64,000 nt of DNA from assembly GCA_026770025.1 (NCBI GenBank), contig JAMXDE010000028.1:372001-436000 (forward strand). The letters run 5' to 3'. Source of the stretch: Craspedostauros australis. Its lineage: Eukaryota; Bacillariophyta; Bacillariophyceae; Mastogloiales; Achnanthaceae. Below the pieces are notes generated by a model, which was given only the letters and a program-made list of their open reading frames with translations, did no database searches and was not told the DNA's origin. Position numbers and translations under genes: made by a program. Shown here in pieces: positions 51,402 through 61,391 of this stretch. Numbering within the stretch: the stretch's first letter is position 1; each line of letters begins with the position of its first letter.

Positions 51402-52376
51402 ATGAATGCAATGGAAGATCCAACGACCAGCTACGAATCGTACAGCTCCATCAACTCCCTCGACCCGGTGGCGAATCTGCGGAAGAATCTGGGCGGTCTC
51501 ACCCTTCACGATGGCTTGGAGGTTCTCTTCAGTCTCGCGGTCCTTGTGATGTGCTACCTGATATCGCTGCTGTGGGAATCGGGCTACGAATGGGAACGTC
51601 CGCTGCCGTACCAGAAGCTGGACGATGGTGGGGTCGTCATCGACCTCGCGCTTGCGTACCCACTCGTGAGCAGCACCGTCTCGACCAACATGCTCGTCCT
51701 CACCTGCGGCATCATCCCGCTCGCTCTCATGGTCGCAATCGGGCTGTGCGCAGGACCAAGGCATGATGCAAAGTCCATGTTTTGCGCATCGGGCGTCGCA
51801 TTCGGCCTCAACTTTCTCATCACGCATTCGCTCAAGGAGTACTGCGGCTACTTCCGTCCCAACCTCTACGAGATGTGCCAATTCAGCGAGGAAACTCTGC
51901 AATGCGAGTCAGAATCGCAAGGTGGCCTCTCCAATGCCCGCCATTCATTCCCAAGCGGCCACGCCTCGACGGCCTTTCTGGGAACGACGTTGCTCACGCT
52001 CATGCTGCTTGGCAAGGCGGGTCTGCACACCGCCCCCACCAGCATAACGGCCATGCTGCGGACGAAGTTGTTCGCCATCCTCAGCATCATACCCATGCTC
52101 TACGCCACCTTCGTGGCAGCGAGTCGCGTGCACGACTTCATGCACCATCCGGCGGATGTGGGGGTCGGTGCCCTCATTGGATTCTCGTGCGCCAACTTTG
52201 CCTACTCCCTGTGGTATCCCTCCATTTACAGCACCGTGCATCCGGGCGTTCCGCTGCAGTTCCTGCATGAGGACAAGGACCAGGAAGGGGAAGGATTGCT
52301 GGTCAATGAGACGCAGCCCTCGGATACTCTCCCGACGTCATCATCGCCGTTGACCGGGCATCGGCAGCTGTCATAG
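51402..52376 (+). CDS. PAP2-family lipid phosphate phosphatase
   Basis: 324 residues, ATG 51402, stop TAG. PAP2 membrane enzymes remove phosphate from phosphatidate, sphingoid-base phosphates or dolichyl pyrophosphate. All three motifs are complete: K-x6-RP (Lys145 to Pro153, KEYCGYFRP), PSGH (184-187, SFPSGHAS) and SR-x5-H-x3-D (Ser241, Arg242, His248, Asp252). About six hydrophobic segments are visible (about 38-58, 96-117, 126-141, 188-205, 222-240, 253-270), consistent with an integral membrane protein with its active site on the lumenal face. The C-terminal 45 residues are acidic, Ser/Thr-rich and likely cytosolic. It resembles plant and fungal phosphatidate phosphatases most, but the substrate is not fixed by motifs. 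Confidence 0.93.
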   Translation: MNAMEDPTTSYESYSSINSLDPVANLRKNLGGLTLHDGLEVLFSLAVLVMCYLISLLWESGYEWERPLPYQKLDDGGVVIDLALAYPLVSSTVSTNMLVLTCGIIPLALMVAIGLCAGPRHDAKSMFCASGVAFGLNFLITHSLKEYCGYFRPNLYEMCQFSEETLQCESESQGGLSNARHSFPSGHASTAFLGTTLLTLMLLGKAGLHTAPTSITAMLRTKLFAILSIIPMLYATFVAASRVHDFMHHPADVGVGALIGFSCANFAYSLWYPSIYSTVHPGVPLQFLHEDKDQEGEGLLVNETQPSDTLPTSSSPLTGHRQLS

Positions 52377-53299
52377 ATATTGCAAGGTGCTTGGCAGATG
52401 GCAGCTAGTGGTTGGGAAATGATGGAGCGAGGATCGGCCTCCGACGTGCGACCAGGGACACAGGTAACGGTGAAGTGAGACTGAGCGGATCTCCATGCTC
52501 GTGCTCGTATTTCCACCTGCAATTACACCTGTGCAGTGAACGCCATCCTCTGCTATGGAAATTCCTTAGAGTTGACCCAAGGTCGACGATCATGACCATC
52601 ATGGCTGGAAGGAAGCGGGGAAAATGATGCGGAGTGATGGGCTGCTGAATATTAGGATATGTATTATACATCGCAGCAAGCCAATATAATACTCCCATAC
52701 CATCTTGTAGCACGCAATCCAAGCCAATGATAGAGGGTGGATATATTCGTAGTGCATGCACTTCTTGTCCCTGCTACAACCTATGATACTCTCTCGTAGT
52801 TTGGTCTCCTGCTCTTTCATTCTCCAGTCCGTGAATACCGAGGAGGAAGATAATGCTCGGAGTTGCAATTGGGACAGAGCGGACGTGTCCATCCTCTCTT
52901 GGTGATGTTGCTCCATGTTGGGAGATTTCGTGGGTGGATGGCGCATGCCCTGAAACGCACAAGGAGCTGCGCGAGCTGTCGCAGACTTGGACCGCGCATC
53001 CAATCATTCCCGACTTTCTGCGCAACACTCAGATGGATTGAACACTCTTTCAACTATTTCAATGCGATCATGGAAGGTGTTCACGCCCTGCTCAAAGATG
53101 GCACTATCCTACAGCATATATAACATTATAATAGTAGTCTACTTATGCAAGAAGTCCTCGTATTCCACTCTGCTGTCAGAATCCACGCAGTGTGGCATTG
53201 CAAGGTGAAAGTATGATGTGTGGGATGTAGACCAGCTTTGCATCGGCCCATCCCGTGTCATTCCACACCACATCATGCCACATCATGCCATACCATGCA
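52377..53299. other. Intergenic, convergent gene ends
   Basis: Lies between the 3' ends of the PAP2 gene and the [2Fe-2S] gene. It includes the motif CATCATGCCA repeated near 53270-53300. No gene is supported; minus 52599-53003 is unconvincing. Confidence 0.5.
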
Positions 53300-54070
53300 T
53301 CATTTCATGAATTTCTCTCCAGCCTTGTTGGCCAAGTAAGAGGCCGCCATGAGCCACGGAGATTGTCTTGGCTCGTCGTCCGCTGCCGCTTGCGCCCTCA
53401 TCCTGTCGCGGGCATCTTCAACTGGCATGCTCCTCCTCTTGCTTTCTTCCAATGGTTTGGTTCTCGTCCGCGGTGGCTGCAGTTGCTGCAATTGTTGTGC
53501 TGACTTTGCCGCATCTTCTTGCGCGAGTTCAGTGTGCGCTGTTGCATCCGGTGCGGCAGTCGACTCAAGCACATTGCCAAAGTCAGCCTCCATCTTGACT
53601 TCCATCGTCGCGTCGGCAACTGCAGGAATGACAGCAGGTACGATTGCATCTTCATCCGCCGCCATTCGACCCGACAGACCCAACTCCAGCAACGTCTCCG
53701 GCATGCCGGCCGCGACGTAACTGCCGCCATCCTCAAAGTCGATCGCCACCATCGCATCCGGTCCGCACGCACCTAAGCATCCCGTCTCATCGACGGTGTA
53801 TGGCAGATCCCGAGACAGGAGGTCCTGCAGAATCTCCCCACCGTTCCATCCATCCTCCTGACACTGGCATAGTTCGCCGGTGCAGACGCTGACGATGGAG
53901 ACGCCGTTGGGGTTATGCAACTTCATGCTGGAATGTGCGTCCTTCGGTGTGCGCTGGGTGGTCCTCAGCGCACTTCGCGCCGCATGGGAAGGTGTGAACG
54001 CATTGCAGGAACCGGACTGCAATGCTGCGATGGCAACGATGCCGATCTGTCGAGACTTGGTTGTGATCAT
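53300..54070 (-). CDS. Thioredoxin-like [2Fe-2S] protein, probably plastid
   Basis: 256 residues, ATG 54070. Residues 58-125 match the thioredoxin-like [2Fe-2S] ferredoxin fold, also found in the 24-kDa subunit of complex I: Cys63-x4-Cys68 and Cys98-x3-Cys102 (GCLGACG) are the four cluster ligands, with an extra Cys70. The N-terminus has a hydrophobic signal (IGIVAIAALQSGSC), then NAFTPSHAARSALR. An AF motif at the predicted signal cleavage site followed by a Ser/Arg/Ala-rich stretch is the bipartite plastid-targeting pattern of diatoms. The C-terminal half is Ala/Gln/Glu-rich and low in complexity. It likely transfers electrons in the plastid; the partner is unknown. A mitochondrial role is less likely given the leader. 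Confidence 0.82.
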   Translation of the reverse strand: MITTKSRQIGIVAIAALQSGSCNAFTPSHAARSALRTTQRTPKDAHSSMKLHNPNGVSIVSVCTGELCQCQEDGWNGGEILQDLLSRDLPYTVDETGCLGACGPDAMVAIDFEDGGSYVAAGMPETLLELGLSGRMAADEDAIVPAVIPAVADATMEVKMEADFGNVLESTAAPDATAHTELAQEDAAKSAQQLQQLQPPRTRTKPLEESKRRSMPVEDARDRMRAQAAADDEPRQSPWLMAASYLANKAGEKFMK

Positions 54071-54890
54071 GAGGACGGAACTTTGATGATATCACGAAGA
54101 GAAACGGCGCCGTTGTAGCTGGTCGCGGCTTGACCTGTTCTGTGCGGACTTGTCTGGCGGTCTGTGGTTTTCGTACAGTAATAGATGACTGCCTTGCTCG
54201 TCTGTTGTGCTCGTATTGGATTGCAGTTGTGGAATGTTGACCAGTGATGGCCTTCGCTTGCTTGTTTGTTGGAATGTGTCGAATAATGATAATTCAGTTT
54301 GGCGCCAATCGGCATTCTGACGTGTGTGGTCATGCAACGCAATCGCTGACGCTCCCAATTCGGGCGTCAGTCGTGCCACTACGGTTTTATCACGTCCATC
54401 GCTGAACAGCATGTTTGTTGGCAAGTCTCTCGTTGGAACATGTCTGGGAGAGCAAGATGCAAACAGACGGGAGGTTGTTCTGCTCTCCAGAGAGACCGAT
54501 CCTATTTGTATACTAAATATTCTATAATACATTCATCCACGCAGCAACGCAAGAGTCCTGGCGAATGCCGAAGGGGCACCTGAGTTGCACGCAAAAGAAC
54601 ATGCAACAATATGACAGCCTTTTAACTTTGCGATTACAGAAGAGTAGGACATATGATAGTCGACTGCTCCAATGTACTCTGGAATGTATTTTCATGTAAT
54701 ATAATGCATCATACGTACGAGTAGTAGCGCTCAGCCGCAAGGTCGGTGTTGGCACACCGGCCCACATGAGCTGAAGGAACATGACAAGCTTGCCGTCACC
54801 CTTGTGACCATCTGTGCGATTATGCACACATCCATGCACACATGTATGTCTGCATGTCTGCTTGTCAACTTCCCGGCAACAGGAAGAGGA
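54071..54890. other. Intergenic, no supported gene
   Basis: Lies upstream of the [2Fe-2S] gene and at the 3' end of the disordered-protein gene. The minus frame 54092-54532 has no recognisable motif. Probably holds the [2Fe-2S] promoter. Confidence 0.5.
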
Positions 54891-56534
54891 TTAGATTCGC
54901 ACCCAGGAGCTGAGTCCACCGGAAGTGGGTGGCAGCGAAATGGAAGATTGCGGCGCGAAGGTAATCGGCGATGCGTGTATATTCCTGGAGTTGGAGGAAT
55001 ATTGGTGCATCGGCGAGGGCGGGGACGATGCACCGGAATTGTTCATCGCGTGCTCGGTGGCCGCCCTCATGATCATGAGGTTCTCCATGGAGTTGGAGGA
55101 CAGGTGTCTGTTGTGCGAGGCCGGATGCGGCTTGGAGTCCGACGGCGATCGGTTCGGCGCCGATCTTCGCATCTCGCCATTGTCCGAAACGACGCGGGCG
55201 TTGGGACCCGACGGTTGAGGCATGGCAGGTCCGCGCGCATTCGGCTTGCCGCGGTTGCGTTGCTGAAAACGCGGAGCCTGATGGCGTTGTGTTTTTTCCT
55301 GCGGTTTCTGTTGGTTCTGACGACGCGGCTGCTGGGGACGCTGCGGTGTCGCTGGTGGCTGCCGATTGTGATGATGTTGCTGCTGCTGACGGCGGGGCAT
55401 CTGATGCTGTCGCTGGTGCATGGGCATCGGGACCGACATGAGGTTGGGGTTCTGGAGCTGCACGGTCGGCTTGATGGCCGGGCTGAGCGGGGAGTCCAGG
55501 GGCACGCACAGCCTTGGATCGGAGGTTTGGCGGATCGGCATCTGGATGGGACGCTTGGACGCGGTGACCGGGGTCGGGATGGACGTGGAGGAGTCACTCT
55601 CGTCGCCGCTGTAGGTGCTGACGGAGACCTCCGAATCTGACAGCTGCCTCACCAGCCCGCGCACGGGGGTGCCCAGGAACCTCTCCGAGTGCGAGCGCCT
55701 TGGCGCGTGCTTGTCGATGGACGACTGGCGCTTTGGCTGGCGCACGGGCTTGGACATGCAGGGATGGCGCTTGGTCTTCTTGCCCCTGCCGCGCCCCCGG
55801 TCCTGCTTGTCGTGGTCCCATCTGCCGCCCGCGCAGAGGGAGCGCTGGGTCTCGAGCTCCACGCGCAGCGCTCGCTGGTGGGCCTCGAGCTTGGGTCGGA
55901 AGGTGAACTCGTCGTAGGCCTCCGCGATGAGGACGTCGTCCAGCCCCGCGCCCTCCTCCCACTGCAGCTCCTGCTCCACCAGCACGGCCATGATGGCCTC
56001 GTGCGACTGCCTGTTGCGGTCGTCGCTCTCGTCCCTGGTCTCGAGGCCCCAGTGATCGGCGTGGATGTGGCCGTGCCCGTTCGTGAGGACGGGATGCGCA
56101 CGTTTCGACTCCGACAGCTCTGCCACGCTTCGCTTGCGGTCCGCCGTGACGCGCCGCATGTCCTGCTTGGTGTAGTACAGCGCGTCGAAGATGGCCGGAG
56201 GGTGGTCCTTGGCAGAGGGGATCTCCTGAATCTGATCGTACCTCCGAAACCTGACCTCCTTTTTGCGCTGGAAGATGGATCTGGCGCCGCGGGAGGCGAT
56301 TTCCAGCAGGCTTCGAGTGACGGTTCCATTGTTGGTGCCGTTGTTCATGCCGTTGTTGCCACTGCCACTTGTGCTGTTCGTGCGCCTGTGGCCGTGGCTG
56401 CTGTGGCTGGAGTCACCAAGATTCAGCGTGTCATGGTGTGCAGCATGGGTACTGCGAGTGCGGCTGTGCAGGAACGAAGCATCCGCACTGTGCGGCACCG
56501 CTGGTTGCGATTCTGGCGATATTGATTGCCTCAT
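54891..56534 (-). CDS. Disordered protein with a diatom-type conserved block
   Basis: 547 residues, ATG 56534, stop TAA. Most of it is low complexity: Ser/His/Asn-rich at the start, Gln/Arg/His/Pro-rich from about 380 to 470. A conserved-looking block at about residues 85-250 reads VRFRRYDQIQEIPS, then ALYYTKQDM and, further on, WGLETRD and AIMAVLVEQELQWEEG...AEAYDEFTF. This pattern (charged strand, aromatic pair before a helix, LE-rich head, WEEG and AYDEFT) recurs in many hypothetical proteins of diatoms as I know them, without an assigned function. Basic clusters (RGRGKKTKRH) could direct it to the nucleus. No enzyme motif is visible. No introns are needed. Confidence 0.75.
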   Translation of the reverse strand: MRQSISPESQPAVPHSADASFLHSRTRSTHAAHHDTLNLGDSSHSSHGHRRTNSTSGSGNNGMNNGTNNGTVTRSLLEIASRGARSIFQRKKEVRFRRYDQIQEIPSAKDHPPAIFDALYYTKQDMRRVTADRKRSVAELSESKRAHPVLTNGHGHIHADHWGLETRDESDDRNRQSHEAIMAVLVEQELQWEEGAGLDDVLIAEAYDEFTFRPKLEAHQRALRVELETQRSLCAGGRWDHDKQDRGRGRGKKTKRHPCMSKPVRQPKRQSSIDKHAPRRSHSERFLGTPVRGLVRQLSDSEVSVSTYSGDESDSSTSIPTPVTASKRPIQMPIRQTSDPRLCVPLDSPLSPAIKPTVQLQNPNLMSVPMPMHQRQHQMPRRQQQQHHHNRQPPATPQRPQQPRRQNQQKPQEKTQRHQAPRFQQRNRGKPNARGPAMPQPSGPNARVVSDNGEMRRSAPNRSPSDSKPHPASHNRHLSSNSMENLMIMRAATEHAMNNSGASSPPSPMHQYSSNSRNIHASPITFAPQSSISLPPTSGGLSSWVRI

Positions 56535-57746
56535 GGTGGTTGCTATTGCTATTGCTCTTGCTCTTGCTCTTGCTTTGGTCTATGAATGATATTGTCGTCG
56601 ATGTTGTACCACTAAGATTGTTCCCAGTTGTGAATGGAGAGCACTCCACAGCACCAACGGAGTCGTGGTGATGATCGCACCGATGCTTGTTGTGTGCACG
56701 GGTGACTCAGGTGCTCGTTTCTTGCCAGTCTCCGGACCAAGAATTCGCTTGTGGCCGGTGGTGGAATGTCGCGGAATGGTTCTTGTTTGCTGTTGCGCAC
56801 TCTTGGTGAGACACGCTGTTGTGCTCGAATTTCCTAACACGCCAAACACAAGAGACGAAGCGGATTCTCTTGCGGTCGTGCTTTCCAAGCCCTTCTTGTG
56901 TCTCATCCGCTGTTTTGGGCCTGTCCCTGAGGCGTGGTACGTAGATCGTCGCTACCACTCGTGAGCCTCCTCTTCGTGTTTTCGCTCCTTGGGCGCCAAA
57001 CGTGTGGGGAGTGAATGGTTCTCTGACCTGTTTGCGTGTTATCTGTGTCTTGTTGGCATGTTCGCATGTTGCTCAACAACGCTGTTGCTGTGCGTTTGGC
57101 ACTTTTTTGTGCCTGTGCTGTTTGGCAACATTCGTTTGTGGGAAGCCAAAAAACGCCACTGCAACCGTTGAGTTCTGATGACTGTCGCATTATTCACACA
57201 TATATAACAAATGACAAATTTGATTTGACCAGCGAGGAACCGTCATTAATCGGAACAAACCAAAACTGACCATTTCATATGCCCGAGGATCAAAGACTTT
57301 TTGTAGGGTATTTGAAATAGTCATCCGACCATCTTGTACCAAAGCTGTCCATTATGACCCTCCGGAGTATCTACTTGCTTCAACGGTCATTCCGTGACGC
57401 ACTAGTTGCTCTTTGGTTCTGCCAAACAAGCCACCAAAAGGGTACAGGAATGTCACGAATTATGCCAGGAGAGAAAAGTGTTTTCCAAGTGCCTTCGATC
57501 AACGCAACTTACCAGCCCCATCGGAGGTCGCAACGGTACGTGAATCACACCTACCAGTCCTAATTACGGGTTTGGAAGGGGAATTTGGAGCACAAGTTCA
57601 ACCTACTCGCACCTGCGCATGTGGGGATTCTGGTCAACGAACTGTTTGTGTTTTCGCTCAACACAAAACACGGCAAAGCCATGGACGAGTGCGAGTCTCA
57701 CACCGCTGTCCTTTTGCTCACATTTTGGATCCGGTTCGGCCAAAGC

Positions 57747-57781
<35 letters not shown>

Positions 57782-59262
57782 CTGTGGCAGAAACAAGAGA
57801 ATCAACAGAAGCGAGAGCAACTGGAACAATGGGGGCGCCGCCTCTTCCGACGCTCATCATCATGGGCGGTGCGGAGAGTACGCGTCCGAGTACGGCACCC
57901 CAACCGAACCCTCCTCCCTGCGCAGAGTTGATGACGGATAACCCGCATCGGCATTCCGAGAAGTAGAAGGCTCTGGAGTATCATGTTCAATTTGCGTCAA
58001 AACACCGCAGCCCATCAGCGCTCCATTTCGGAACTCACAGACAACTCATCTAAGAGCAAACAAGATCGGAACAGGTGCCGATGGTCGTGATCGGGGCTGA
58101 GAAGTATGGAAGGGCCATGATCGCTCACTGTGGTATCTTTCTCACAAGAGACTCTTGTGTCTGATGTCACAAGTTACTCCAGCACGCGAATCGTCCGCAT
58201 CACGCTCAGGAATCAACCCGGAGTGATCGTTTCGCTTCGGTCGGGCGTCCTGAAATCGCTCTTGCTTGCTCTTGTGCCACCTGGCTGTGTTACTCATACC
58301 ATACGGTCCTGCTATCATCGTCGTCGTCGTTGTTGTTGATGTAGTGGCAAAGATGTTGATGATCGGACATTGATGGTAACGATCTCTCTCATTGGTCATC
58401 GTCCAAATTGGTGGTCTCATTCTTGCGCTTCTGGTCTGTGGTCGGAGCATCACGTCTTGTGCAGGAATGAACACGCGCTAAGATTGACGCAAGTCTTGCG
58501 TCATATAATACGTATGGTGCATTGGTCATCTTCAGTATTGATGGCGCATAGTAGAATAGAAGGCTGTACTGTAGCCATGATCTTGTGAACAGAGCTGAGC
58601 CACCGCTCCTTCCTTCGTCGATCTCACATGGTGACGAGAGACCAACGAGGAAGGAAGAGATTTCTCGTTTGCACGAGATTGAGTAAACTCAATGGTGGCG
58701 CATCGTCGACACATTGATTGTGGGACAGGTCGAGAAGCAAGCCAGAAGCATTCAATGCCGCAGCAGTCCAATGCCAAGCCAAGCTTCACAATGTGCCCGA
58801 GGCATGATGACACAAAGTTCCATCAACATGCAACGGGGTCGCAATGCCTTGATGAGCGTCATTCATTGCAAGTAAAGTCGGATTTGATTGGATGTGATGA
58901 TTGTCACGAGACATTGTTGTACCAGCTGACTGTCCAACACAGTCCAGTCTCTAGTCTAGAGACCAGTAGCCTTCCTCCTGTCCTTGTGCCAACAAAACAG
59001 CAAAGACAAATCTCGTGATTTCCGTGTCGCGCTCTGAATCCACAAGCTTGACGCATAGTAGTACGACGCCGTCGTTCGTCTCCTGAACATCGTGCTCTGT
59101 GAAGACACAAATGAATCAGTGCACCATAGTCGTCGCACACATAATAGAATAGGCCATACCAATAGGCAGCATCCTTACTCTTACTCTTACTCTATTCAAT
59201 CGCATACGCCACACGCCACCCGCCATACACCACACACCACGAGGTGTAAGAGCGCCGTGACA
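56535..59262. other. Long intergenic interval with an AAC microsatellite
   Basis: No supported gene in 2.7 kb. An AAC repeat at 57745-57783 lies within three overlapping open frames (plus 57413-57931, 57585-57941, 57619-57966), which shows that none is reliable. Before 59263 the plus strand has CACGCCACAC-type short repeats that probably form the MAD1 leader. Confidence 0.5.
57745..57783. repeat. (AAC)n microsatellite
   Basis: About 13 AAC units, uninterrupted. Confidence 0.95.
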
Positions 59263-61227
59263 ATGAAGCGCGCCAGAGTGGAGACGTCCACCACGGGGCT
59301 GCTGGAGGCATCGTCGAGCCTGCGCAGCGACAGGCTGAACATCGTGTCGATGTCCGAGCTGCAGAGCCTGCGGTCGGAGCTGGAGCACGAACGCGCCATG
59401 CGAGCGCTGGATGAGAAGCGATTCCGCCAAGCGCAGCAACGCTCCGAGCGGCACCTGCAGTTCGCCGTGGAGGAGGCCAACGAGGCGAAGGCGATGCTGG
59501 ACGATGTCACGCAGAAGAGCGAAGCGCACGTCCGCCAGCTGCGTGCGGCACGCGACGACGCCTTGGCGCAGCTGCGAGAAGCGCAGGCCGATCTGCGCGA
59601 GGTGCAGTCCGCGGCGGCCATTGACGATCTGGAGAAGCGCGACGATCCGGAGTACGTCAACCTCAAAGACATCATCCAGGCCAAGGCCGATGAGAATGAC
59701 GGGCTCCGCCAGCAGCTCAGGGGCTTGCAGGCGGAGGTCAGGAGTCTGTCGAAGCAGCAGCAGCAGGATTCAGACTCCAAGCGAACGACGCCCGCATTCG
59801 GGGCGGCCGATTCGCAGCCACCGACAATGTCGCCGGTCCGATCGGATCTCATGAAGGAGCTCAATCGCATCCGCCTCTCTCTGGCCGATGCGGAACGCAA
59901 GCTCCGCCAGGTCTCCAGATCATCGGACGAATGGGAAAGCAAGGCCAAGCAGCTGATCGGGCAGCGCGAATCGGCGCAGCTGGCCGTGCTGCGGTTGGAG
60001 AAGGTCGAGCTGGACTTTGCCAAGCTCCGCAAGGATCATGAGATGGCCCAGGTCCAAATCGAGACTTGGAGGAAGTTTGGGACGTCGATCCGCGCCTTCA
60101 TGACCAGCCTGGATGCCGAGCAGCAGCCCAGGGCCTTCGATGCCAACGTTCCGCCGGAGGTGGCCGCCATCAAGTGCTTCATCGACGAGTGTCAGGAGAA
60201 GCTGCGACAATCCGAGGCGGCCCGTGCCTTGCTGGAGCAGCAGCTGTCCGACGGCAAGCAGGCAGTCTCCACGCTCGAGGCCAAATGCCACAGCATGGCA
60301 TCGAGCCAGGAGAGCCAGGCCCAGGAAAAGAGGGACATGCAAGATAAGATCGATCGTCTCGACCAGGAGCTGACGACGTTGCGGGCGCAAGAGCGTATTT
60401 GGAAACGCGAAACCGACAGCCTGCGTTCTCTCGTGGACACGCTGGATGAGTTGCCGCAGCGATCCGCCGCATCCACCACGGGCAGCGCGATTGCGTTGCA
60501 GGGGCAACTGGAGGCTGCGACCAACGAAATCAAGGTGCTCACGGAGGATCGGGAGAAGCTCAGGAAGGACATCGAAGAACGCGTCAAGGAGAAGGAGACC
60601 ATCATGAAGAAGTTCAACAAATGCAAGGAGGCCGTGTACGCCGAACGCGACAAGTCCGCCAAAGCGGAAGCCCGTGCGATCCAGGCGGAGACTCTGGCGG
60701 GCAAGGGCGCCTTCAACCCCGAGACGACCAAGGTGCTTCATCTCAAGTCCAACCCGCTGACGGAGGCATTGAAGACCGAGCTTGCCGTTCTTCGCAAGCA
60801 GCTCAAGGCGTTATCCAGTGAAGCCTCCGCCGCATCCCGCCCTGCCACGGGCAAGGATCTTGACCCGGAAAAGCTCCACCAGCGGCTGCGGCAATCGTTC
60901 AAGGAGCAGATCGGCCGCTTCCGCGAAGGCGTCTACCTCCTGACGGGGTACAAGATCGACATGATCCCAGGTGATGACCGACCGACCTTCCGCGTGCGTT
61001 CCATGTTCGCCGAGCAAGAGCAGGACCATCTCATGCTGCGTTGGCCTCAGCAGCCCAGCGGCAGCAACCCCGGCGATTCCATCACGTCGCTTGACATCAT
61101 GAACACGGAAATGGCGCGCGTCCTCACCACAACACCGTCCTATGATTACATGACCAAGTTCCACAGCCTTCCGGCATTCATGGCAAGCGTCCAGCTATCC
61201 TTGTTCGAGAAGCAGACCATGATGTAG
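59263..61227 (+). CDS. MAD1: Spindle assembly checkpoint protein MAD1
   Basis: 654 residues, ATG 59263 (the frame is open upstream but has no ATG), stop TAG. MAD1 holds MAD2 at unattached kinetochores so that anaphase is delayed. Residues about 25-480 are nearly all coiled coil with heptad-like Leu/Glu/Gln/Arg patterns. A MAD2-interaction motif is visible at 490-498 (KVLHLKSNP), close to the animal form KVLHMSLNP. The C-terminal domain (about 537-654) starts RLR at 541-543, where animal MAD1 has RLK for Bub1 contact, and continues FREGVYLLTGYKIDM, FRVRSMFAEQEQDHLML and PAFMASVQLSLFEKQT, all typical of the MAD1 tail. At 654 residues it is close to the usual 700. Together, the three features make this the best-supported host call in the window. 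Confidence 0.93.
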   Translation: MKRARVETSTTGLLEASSSLRSDRLNIVSMSELQSLRSELEHERAMRALDEKRFRQAQQRSERHLQFAVEEANEAKAMLDDVTQKSEAHVRQLRAARDDALAQLREAQADLREVQSAAAIDDLEKRDDPEYVNLKDIIQAKADENDGLRQQLRGLQAEVRSLSKQQQQDSDSKRTTPAFGAADSQPPTMSPVRSDLMKELNRIRLSLADAERKLRQVSRSSDEWESKAKQLIGQRESAQLAVLRLEKVELDFAKLRKDHEMAQVQIETWRKFGTSIRAFMTSLDAEQQPRAFDANVPPEVAAIKCFIDECQEKLRQSEAARALLEQQLSDGKQAVSTLEAKCHSMASSQESQAQEKRDMQDKIDRLDQELTTLRAQERIWKRETDSLRSLVDTLDELPQRSAASTTGSAIALQGQLEAATNEIKVLTEDREKLRKDIEERVKEKETIMKKFNKCKEAVYAERDKSAKAEARAIQAETLAGKGAFNPETTKVLHLKSNPLTEALKTELAVLRKQLKALSSEASAASRPATGKDLDPEKLHQRLRQSFKEQIGRFREGVYLLTGYKIDMIPGDDRPTFRVRSMFAEQEQDHLMLRWPQQPSGSNPGDSITSLDIMNTEMARVLTTTPSYDYMTKFHSLPAFMASVQLSLFEKQTMM

Positions 61228-61391
61228 GCCTTGGTGCGGACCATGATGTAGGCTGTGGCGTAACAGCGAGATCCTGCGACTCTAATGCAATCTCTCAATT
61301 CATTATCGATCGCAGCGCATTAGTGCTTGCACAAATAGTCTGCTCTACTCTACACATTCATGTACTACTTATTCTATGTATTATACAATCA

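Noticed and set aside
50889-51902. Minus-strand open frame of 337 codons
   Set aside because: Its larger half lies antisense to the PAP2 gene, whose three catalytic motifs are complete; this frame is a shadow.
54804-56525. Plus-strand frames of 278 codons each across the disordered-protein gene
   Set aside because: Antisense to the minus-strand gene with the conserved WEEG block; Arg/Gly/Val-rich shadow composition.
57413-57966. Gln-, Asn- or Thr-run proteins
   Set aside because: Three overlapping frames all come from one AAC microsatellite; none has supporting motifs.
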